From the NCBI GenBank assembly GCA_938004375.1, contig CALKWH010000169.1, forward strand, positions 1-33,215: 33,215 nucleotides of DNA, written 5' to 3'. Below are positions 21,238-28,500 of the stretch, piece by piece (the first letter of the stretch is position 1; the number at the start of each line of letters is the position of its first letter). The notes under the pieces are model-generated. The model was not told where the DNA came from and ran no database searches. It worked only from the letters and a program-made list of their open reading frames with translations. The translations under genes and the position numbers were made by a program. This stretch comes from an uncultured Pseudomonadota bacterium (GTDB taxonomy: Bacteria; Myxococcota_A; Polyangia; HGW-17).

Positions 21238-23253
21238 GGGGATAGGAACTTTCATGCACGTTTTGGCCTCCGGAGGGAACTATCCCCGAGGGTCAGACGG
21301 ATGTCAAGGAACAGGGATTGCGAAAAAGTGGGGGTTTTCGAGGGTGTGACACGGTCTTCGGCTGCCAATCTACATGTCAGATGGGCGGGATGGGATGGAC
21401 CTGGGCTGTCCGGTACGCGACTGGCAAGTGAGGAGAAAGTGCGATGGAGGATGCGCCCGGAAACCCGAACTACGGTGGGCCGCGGCCGGGATGCTGCGAA
21501 TTTTGGGGTTGTGTCGTTGTGTGGTCAGGCTGCTCGAAGTCGTCGCCTGCGAACTCGGTATCCTGGAAGAAGGGGACCTCGTCTTCGGGCATGCGGGCAG
21601 GTGCCAGGGTTGGGGCGATGCTGGGGAGTCGGAGGTGGTCGAGGATTTTGACGACGACGGCGGGGTCGGAAAGGAAGGCGAGCACGCGCAGGAGGGCTTG
21701 GCACTTCGGGCAGACCAGGGCGTCGACGTGGAGCGAACGTTTGAGTTGGTGGCTCCAGGAGTAGTGGTGGCGCTTTGGTGGTGGCGCCGGTGCTGGCGCG
21801 GCGGAAGGAGGATCCGGGGCACTTTCGGCCTGCGTTGTTTCGGGCGACGTCAGCGCCTCCGGTGGCCCCGGCGGCTCCGGCAGGAGCGGCCGCAGGCGAG
21901 AACGATTGGCAAAGACACCGTGGTAGCGGACGAGGTTCTGGTACGGGGACGGCACCAACGCGGCAAGGCGTCTCAGGAAGGCCACGGGTTCGAAGGAGAG
22001 GTGGGTCCGGGGCGAGTTGGGCTTGGGCCAGGGCCGGTGCAGTTGATAGAGGACGTTTCCGTCGGGGGCGATGGAGATCCGGTCGAGGGCAAACGGGGCA
22101 CGCAGCCCGTAGCGGCAGAGCTGCTCGAGTCCGGCGCGATCCTCGGGCGCCACGGTGCGGAAGGCGTGCAGGGAGAAACCGTCGACCTTGGCGCAGAGCG
22201 GCTTTGGCGTGTCACTGGCGTGGTCGGCGGCAGTGGAGTCGTCGCCGGACGGACCGCTTCGGGGCAGCCATAGGGCCAGTTGGACGGCGCTGTTCATGAT
22301 GGCGGTCGGTGAGGCGTCCTCGCGGTCGACGTCGGGCTCATGCGCTTTGTTGATCGTCTCCCAGAGCCGCTTCGTGAGTCGCGCAGCGACGGTCGAGGTC
22401 AGGTGCGCGAGGTCCTCGTTCTTGGGCGGCGGCAGCGGCACGAAACGTGCGTGGTCGTCCTCACTGGGGCCCGGCGTGAACAGCCCATCAGGGATAAGAA
22501 CGTGAAAATGGGGATTGGTGTTCAGCGCGCCGCCGAAACGTTGCACGAACGTGACGGCACCGCAGTGGCCGTCAGTGAAGCCGGCGAGTCGTCCCCTGCG
22601 GCGCTGCCAGGAGAAGATGGTGCGCAGGAAGTCCCGCAGAAGGTCAGATAGCAACTGCCGGTCGATAGCGATGAACAGCCGTGCCTCCCAGGGGAAAGAA
22701 AGCACCCACTGCCGATAGGTCGCCTCGGGGAGGACGCGGTCCACCAGGTGCGCGGCGGTGTCCGCTGCGCGCTTGGCCCAGCACGAGGGGCACAGCCGGC
22801 CCTTGCACGAGAAGGCGACGAGCCGCTCGAAGCCGCAGGTCGGGCATCGCAGGCGCGCAAAGCCGTTGGAGAGGATGCCGCAGTCGAGATATCGCCGGAA
22901 CTCCTTCTCCACGAACGCGGGGTAACCGGAGCCGTCCGCGCTCGCCTGCCGGGCCTGCGCCAGGAGCGTCTCCAGATGCCCACGCACCAGGGCGTGCAAG
23001 GCGGTCTTCTCCGGCTCGCGACGTTGGTAGGTCGCTGGCAGCGGCCGCAGCGCATCCCCGGGCGCGCGCTCGTATTGCGCCGTCGGTCCCGTGGGGCCGT
23101 GGCGCATGGCAGGTGTGATGAAGACAGGTCGCCCCACCTGTCCTATTATCAGGAGTTCTCAGGAAAAGTTGACAATGCGAGCGCGTCAATGCGCAACAGC
23201 CTCCTCGAACACTGATTCAGGGCGTCAGCGGAGTCCCGCGGGCGGTCCTCGGG
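21238..23253 (-). mobile_element. IS91-family insertion sequence, copy 2 (2016 bp)
   Basis: Direct-orientation copy of 16834-18849. The left (origin-end) flank is CTTG (21235-21238, sharing the first G), equal to CAAG when read in the transposase direction, a canonical IS91 target tetramer. The right end at 23253 (CCTCGGG) meets a patchwork of truncated genes. No target duplication. Confidence 0.93.
21470..23137 (-). CDS. IS91-family HUH (Y2) transposase, copy 2
   Basis: 555 residues, same translation as the copy at 17066-18733: zinc module (GRLCPSCWAKRA), HUH motif NPHFHV and tyrosine motif NLVRYHG are all intact. Two functional copies in direct orientation would permit both one-ended transposition with cargo and deletion or circularisation of the 4404-bp unit by homologous recombination. 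Confidence 0.93.
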   Translation of the reverse strand: MGRPVFITPAMRHGPTGPTAQYERAPGDALRPLPATYQRREPEKTALHALVRGHLETLLAQARQASADGSGYPAFVEKEFRRYLDCGILSNGFARLRCPTCGFERLVAFSCKGRLCPSCWAKRAADTAAHLVDRVLPEATYRQWVLSFPWEARLFIAIDRQLLSDLLRDFLRTIFSWQRRRGRLAGFTDGHCGAVTFVQRFGGALNTNPHFHVLIPDGLFTPGPSEDDHARFVPLPPPKNEDLAHLTSTVAARLTKRLWETINKAHEPDVDREDASPTAIMNSAVQLALWLPRSGPSGDDSTAADHASDTPKPLCAKVDGFSLHAFRTVAPEDRAGLEQLCRYGLRAPFALDRISIAPDGNVLYQLHRPWPKPNSPRTHLSFEPVAFLRRLAALVPSPYQNLVRYHGVFANRSRLRPLLPEPPGPPEALTSPETTQAESAPDPPSAAPAPAPPPKRHHYSWSHQLKRSLHVDALVCPKCQALLRVLAFLSDPAVVVKILDHLRLPSIAPTLAPARMPEDEVPFFQDTEFAGDDFEQPDHTTTQPQNSQHPGRGPP

Positions 23254-23273
23254 CCGACTTCTGACTCAGTGTC

Positions 23274-23425
23274 CTAGCGGGCCACCCAGCGGGCGACGTG
23301 CTCGTAGCGTTCGGTGATGGGGCCGCCGGAGTGGCTGGCGTGGTAGTGGAGGTAGGTGGTGCCGTCGTCGGCCGTCACCGTGAGCGGGGCACCCGGCGTG
23401 ACGGTGCTGAAGACCTGGGTGGCCA
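23274..23425 (-). pseudogene. C-terminal fragment of an unidentified protein
   Basis: The minus-strand frame ends [19 protein letters not shown] ... ERYEHVARWVAR. It reads like a genuine protein tail but is out of frame with the GatA-like piece immediately upstream. I do not recognise the family. It abuts the IS91 terminus by 20 bp. Confidence 0.4.
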
Positions 23426-23595
23426 GGTCAGCGAGGTGGAGTCCAGCGGATCGTGCCCGGCGAGGACCTCGTACATGAGTTGCGCGTCGGCGGCGGTCCG
23501 CGCGATGGGCCCGATCTGATCGAGGCTCGACGCGAACGCGACCAGGCCCGAACGCGAGACGCGGCCATAGGTCGGCTTGAGACCGTACAGGGAGG
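23426..23595 (-). pseudogene. gatA: Internal fragment of gatA (amidase)
   Basis: About 56 residues, including [35 protein letters not shown] and [11 protein letters not shown]. They match the amidase core of the A subunit of Asp/Glu-tRNA amidotransferase, around the catalytic Ser loop. The conserved residues before YGLKPTYG and after DSTS are missing, so both ends are broken. It cannot be functional. Confidence 0.75.
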
Positions 23596-23840
23596 CCAAC
23601 CGCTTCGTCATGGGCCACGTGCTCGCCGGCGCCGGCGGCGAGGTCCTCAAGACGAAGGACCACACGCTGACCGGTCCGTCGCTTTCGGCGGGCGCGGGCG
23701 TCGGCGTCGCGCTCTCCCCCACGCTCTATCTGGGCGTCCAGTACCTGCTCACCTTTCCGGTGTGGACCGAAAACGACACCGATCCCAAGGCCTACGCCTC
23801 GTATTCGACCTTTCTGTTCTTCGTGACTGTTGGATTTTAG
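23596..23840 (+). pseudogene. C-terminal fragment of an outer-membrane beta-barrel protein
   Basis: The plus frame from about 23610 reads [20 protein letters not shown] ... [20 protein letters not shown] ... FLFFVTVGF and stops. Alternating hydrophobic strands and a terminal Phe are typical of the last strands of an outer-membrane barrel. The N-terminal part is absent, and the piece abuts the gatA fragment on the opposite strand. Confidence 0.55.
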
Positions 23841-23903
23841 CGGGCCGACCGATTTACAAGTTACCAGTCAATCTGAGCAGGGTGGGGACGCTTGGTTCTT
23901 GTC

Positions 23904-23986
23904 GTTGTCGTTGTCGTAATCGTAATCGTAATCGGAGTCCTCAAACCTTGGAATTTGAATACGATTACGATTACGACAACGACAAC
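23904..23986. repeat. 27-bp perfect inverted repeat made of hexanucleotide units
   Basis: The left arm 23904-23930 (GTTGTCGTTGTCGTAATCG...) is repeated inverted at 23960-23986 with a 29-bp spacer. Each arm is built from TCGTTG and TCGTAA hexamers. It can form a long hairpin or cruciform. It lies in a gene-free stretch just after the barrel fragment. No T run, so not a typical terminator. Confidence 0.9.
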
Positions 23987-24226
23987 CGTTCCGCTGTCGC
24001 TTCACTGACAACGATTGGATTCTTCATCCCTACAATCCCAGGTATCATCGGACCTGACCATCGCTGCAGGCTAAAAATATCTCAAGAAAGGGGGAAGGAA
24101 AACGCGGTCCCCGCGGACCCGGTGCGCGGGTGCGGCTTGCCGCCTTCCCGCCTCCACCGTGCCCGGTGAACCGCGAAAGCAGGAAAGCGAAGCTTTCCAA
24201 GCGGAAGGCACCGCCTTACGCAGAAC
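23987..24226. other. Gene-free stretch with small hairpins
   Basis: No supported gene. It holds GC-rich self-complementary bits, such as GGAAAGC-gaa-GCTTTCC at 24182-24198. The stretch is part of the scrambled zone between the IS91 copy and the FGE-like fragment. Confidence 0.5.
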
Positions 24227-24529
24227 TCAGGGCCGGACAACCCGAAAACCGAGGCTGTAGCCCCGGACGTACGGGCTGCTGACGACCCGGTAGGCCACGG
24301 TGCAGCTGGACGCAGCGTCGTACCAGTAGCCCCCGCGCCTCACGCGGTAGGTGCCCGAGGCCGGCCCCCGATAGTCCGTCTGTGTACCCGTGGGATACGA
24401 CTCAGACCAGTCCCACGCCCACTCAAACACATTGCCCGAGAGATCATGGAACCCCAGTTCGGTGGTGACGGGCCGGTACGCGCATCTGGCGCCGGAGAAT
24501 CTCCGTGCCGGAGTAAATGTGCTGTAAAA
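24227..24529 (-). pseudogene. C-terminal fragment of a formylglycine-generating-enzyme/sulfatase-modifying-factor domain
   Basis: About 100 codons to the stop: ELGFHDLSGNVFEWAWDWS, then GTYRVRRGGYWYDAASSC, AYRVVSS and LGFRVVRP. These are the conserved last third of the FGE-sulfatase (SUMF1) fold (GNVxEW, RGGSW, GFRxxR). A stop lies directly upstream in frame and the N-terminal two thirds are missing. Divergent start sequence (TPARRFSGARCAYR) suggests a joined piece. Non-functional. The 24530-24822 stretch beyond it shows no gene. Confidence 0.7.
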
Positions 24530-24822
24530 TCAATCATGTACAACTGAAAACGGACGGGTAAAAACAGGCGGGGATGAAAAGGACTTGCGCCCACTTTTAG
24601 GAAATGTTATTCCGATGGGGGAGAAAAACTGAGGTATTACAACGAGTTGCGGCCCGCGCCACTACGTGCGAGAGTAAATAAAGCCGCCCGTTTTAACCGT
24701 AATCAAAAATCCATGTCACAGCATTGGTTGGTCTGGACTCGTAGTAGCCCTGCCGCCGGCTTCCCAAGTTTATAGATGCGTTGGATGAGTTGTGGCGTGG
24801 TTGACGCCTCAAACTATACGAG

Positions 24823-25007
24823 TCAGGGAGTGCTTACGACGTCGACAGGCATGTACCTGGCGGTATTCGTGCCGTCACCGAGTTGGCCCCAGTTGTTGGC
24901 CCCAGCACATTTCATTCGATTATTTTCGTAGGTTGACATGCACGTATGGCGGGCGCCGGCTTCGACGCGAGCCCAGTTCCAAGCCTGCCCGATCTGAACA
25001 GGAATCG
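24823..25007 (-). pseudogene. RCC1-repeat fragment cut by the integrase remnant
   Basis: The minus frame reads IGQAWNWARVEAGARHTC, KCAGANNWGQLGDGTNTARY and ends MPVDVVSTP-stop. It is one RCC1 blade with its C-terminal end. The homology runs to about 25007, exactly where integrase homology begins on the other strand, so the RCC1 gene was truncated there. It is not a copy of the blades in the adjacent 1804-aa gene: composition and sequence differ. Confidence 0.7.
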
Positions 25008-25547
25008 GAAGCGCGCCGGTTGCTGGAGGAGCTGGCTCCCTACGGCGACATCCACGACATGGCGCTGCTCTCCCTGGGTGCCGGGCTACGCTTCGGAGAA
25101 ATCGCCCACCTCCAGTGGCAGGACCTCAACTTCGACAACGAGACCGCGTTGATTCGTGACGGCAAGGGCGGCACCGACCGTCACGCGCAGATCAAGGGAC
25201 CGGTGAAGGCCATGCTGCTACGCCGTAGGGAGGCCACCCCTGACGCCGTCGGCTTCCTGTGGGTGAACGAGAAGGGAGTACCGCACCCGTTCGCGCCACG
25301 GTCGTACGAGAAGGCAGTGGATGCCGTCGGGCTCAACTCCACCTCCACCTGCGCCAAGGACAAGGTCGTCTTTCACACCCTGCGCCACACCTTCGCCTCC
25401 TGGCTCGCCATCCAGGGCACCCCGCTGTACACGATCCAGAAGCTCATGGGCCACAAGTCGATCAAGATGACAGAGCGTTACGCCCACCTGTGCCCGGACG
25501 TTCAGGCTGCGGCAGTGGAGACGATGTTGTCAGGGTTTGCGGGGTGA
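25008..25547 (+). pseudogene. Tyrosine recombinase catalytic-domain fragment, paralogue of 10128-11249
   Basis: From EARRLLEELAPYGD to the end (SGFAG) this matches residues 195-373 of the complete integrase with only about five amino-acid changes (for example C to T, G to C, R to K), but with many synonymous base changes. All catalytic residues (R, H-x2-R, H, Y) are kept. The N-terminal arm and core-binding domains are missing; the open frame extends upstream only through antisense of the RCC1 fragment. It is therefore a remnant of a related second element, not a recent copy. Confidence 0.85.
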
Positions 25548-25571
25548 GGGAAGCGATGGCATTACAATGGG

Positions 25572-28500
25572 TCACGGCGTTGGCAAATAATACACATTAG
25601 TAGGGATATATCTATCTATCGTTGTATTATCACCGAGTTGTCCCAAATTTTGCCCCCAACACCAAGCGGAGCCTACGTTGTCTAGCGCACATGTGAAATA
25701 TAACCCACTGTCTATCATTGAAAACGGCCTCCCTGGGGGCATAATAACTGTTGTTGGAATGATTTTATCATCGACAGTATTGTCACCGAGTTGACCATAG
25801 CTATTTTTACCCCAACACCAAACTGAACCAACTGTATCTACTGCACATGTATGGCCGTTGCCGAGTGCTATTGCTCCAAACGTCCTCCCTGAGGGCATAA
25901 CAACTGCTTTGGGGGTCCTGCTATTTCCAAGAGTATTGTCTCCGAGTTGTCCAGAATTATTGTATCCCCAGCACCACGCAGAACCTAAATTATCAATCGC
26001 GCAAGTGTGAAGATTTCCGGGTGCTATCGTTTCAAATGTCCTCCCTAGGGGCATAATAACTGCTGTAGGCGTGTATTTATCTACAACTGTATTGTCTCCG
26101 AGTTGTCCAAAATTATTGTGTCCCCAGCACCACGCAGAACCATTACTAACCAATGCACATGTATTCACGTCCCCGCAATTCAATGTAGTAAAAATTGTTG
26201 ATGATGACGCAATGACTGCAACCGGAGAAAACCTATCTGAATTTGTTCCGTCGCCCAATGCTCCATAATAATTATAACCCCAGCACCATATTTTACTTAA
26301 TTGATCAATTGCGCAAGTATGATATGCCCCCGATGAGATGGAAACGAATGATTTCCCTGTAGGCATGCTTACTGCGTAAGGCGTTATATGTTGCACAGCG
26401 GCACCATTGCCGAGTTGTCCAGAAGAACCAGCGCCCCAGCACCAAGCATCACCGAATTGATCGGTTGCACAAGTGTGCTCCCCCCCTGGAGAAATTTCCA
26501 CAAACGTCCTCCCTGGGGGCATAACAACTGCTGTTGGAATAATTTTGTTTTCGACTGTATTGTCGCCGAGTTTTCCAGAAGAACCAGCGCCCCAACACCA
26601 TGCTGAACCATAAATATCTATTGCACATGAATGACTTCTACCGCTGCCAAAGGCTACGAATCTAGCAGTTTCTATTAAACTCACAGTCGTGAATTGTAAA
26701 TTTTCGTGTTGAGTGTCAGAGCATACGATTTCAATATCACAAGTTGTGCCAGCATCACCAACTGCGGCAGTAAACTCATATAATGCGGTTCCGTCACCTG
26801 TTTCAATAAAAGTACCTCCACAAGTATCATTTGAACCGATCGAGATAATCAGTTCATCACCGTCCCCATCACTGCACTCAACCAGATATTGGTACGGGAA
26901 TTCTTCTGCTGCCTCAGTTAGGCTCATTGAATCAATGCTTGGAAGATTAATATTTTCGCAGGCAATGCCCAACGTGGCATTCACCGACGTGACCCCATCC
27001 GAGACGGCAACTGTCGCGCTGCAGGCTTCAACGTCTCCGCAGGTCCATGTGACCAGGCCGCTCGTGTTGACGACCGGGTCAAAACCAGCGCAGGTCTCTC
27101 CCGTGATGGTGTAAGACAGCAATTGTGCCGGAATATCGGCGTCGCTCGCGATCACGCTGAAGGAGTTGGGGTCCCCCCAGTGACCGCTGTCGGTCGCGGG
27201 GAGGTTCGTCAGCACGGGGCTCTGGTTCGTTTCTGCCACGACCACCGTGGTGGTCTGGGTGACGGTTGACTTCGTGTCGCTGCAGGTCACCACGACGTTG
27301 CAGCTTCCGCCGCCCTGAGACTCCGTCGGTGTGAAGGTATAGGTGCCGCCGGAGATGGTCCCGGCGCAGGTGTTGCCTGCCCCAACGGCGACCGTGACCG
27401 GGTCGCTATTCGCATCGGTGCAGTTGATGCTGTAACTATACAGGACGCCTTCAGAAGCCGTGGTCGTGGCGGTCGAAGTGATTTCGGGCGCTGTGTTCGT
27501 GCAGGTAATCGTCAATGTCTCTGTGTCGTTCGCGGCCGGGGAGCCGTTGTCGGTGGCACGGACCGTCGCGGTGCAGGTTTCCACCTTCGAACAGGTGTAG
27601 TTGACCACCCCCGTGGAGAAGTTGATCGTGGGGGTGAAGCCAGTGCAGGTGGTGCCCGCCAGGGACCAGGTGATCGTCTGGATGGGGTCGTCCGGATCAG
27701 TGTAATCGGCGTCGAAGGCACCGACGCCTCCGCGCCAATGGGCACTGGAAGACAAGGGAGTGCTGGTGATGACGGGCGGGGAGTTGACTTCCGCAATGGT
27801 TACGGTGCGGGTCTGATCGACCGAGGCTTGCGTGTCGCTGCAATTGACCGCCACGACGCAGGTAGTGCCGCCCATCAGTTCCGTCGGCGTGAAGGAATAG
27901 GTTGTCCCAGTCACGGTCCCGGGGCAGGTGTTGGCAGCGCCAACGGTGATGGTGCGGGGATCGCTGTTCGCGTCCGTGCAGACCACGTTGTAGGAGTAGA
28001 CCGTGCCCTCCGAGGCGCTCGACGCCGCGGTGGAGGTGATCACCGGAGTCGTGTTGGTACAGGTAATCGTCAACGTCTCCGTATCGCTCAGGGTAGGGGA
28101 ACCATTATCCGTGGCTGTTACGGAGGCACTGCAGGTCTCAGCCTTCGTGCAGGTGTAGGAAACGATTCCCGTCGTCGGAGAAATCGACGGCGTGAAGCCC
28201 GTGCAGGTGTTCCCCGTGAGCGACCAGGTGATGGTCTGGACCGGAGAGTCGGCGTCGGTGTAATTGGCATCGAAGGAGCCAACGCCACCACGCCAATGCG
28301 CGGACGAATTCATCGAGGCGTTGGAGATGACAGGCGCCTGGTTCACTTCTGCCACGGTGACGGTGGTGGTCTGCGTCGCCGTCGCCTGCGTGTCACTGCA
28401 GGTGACCGAGACAGTGCAGGTGGCGCCCCCTTGCGTCTCTGTCGGGGTGAACGTGTAGGTGCTCCCGGAGATGGTGCCTGCACAGGTATTGCCGGCGCCC

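Noticed and set aside
16834..23253. Composite transposon of the cut-and-paste type
   Set aside because: Ends lack terminal inverted repeats and target duplications, and the transposase is HUH/Y2, so rolling-circle mobilisation is the right model.
24792..25547. Full gene starting at GTG 24792 for the second integrase
   Set aside because: The first about 70 residues are antisense of an RCC1 fragment and carry no integrase features; only 25008-25547 is integrase.
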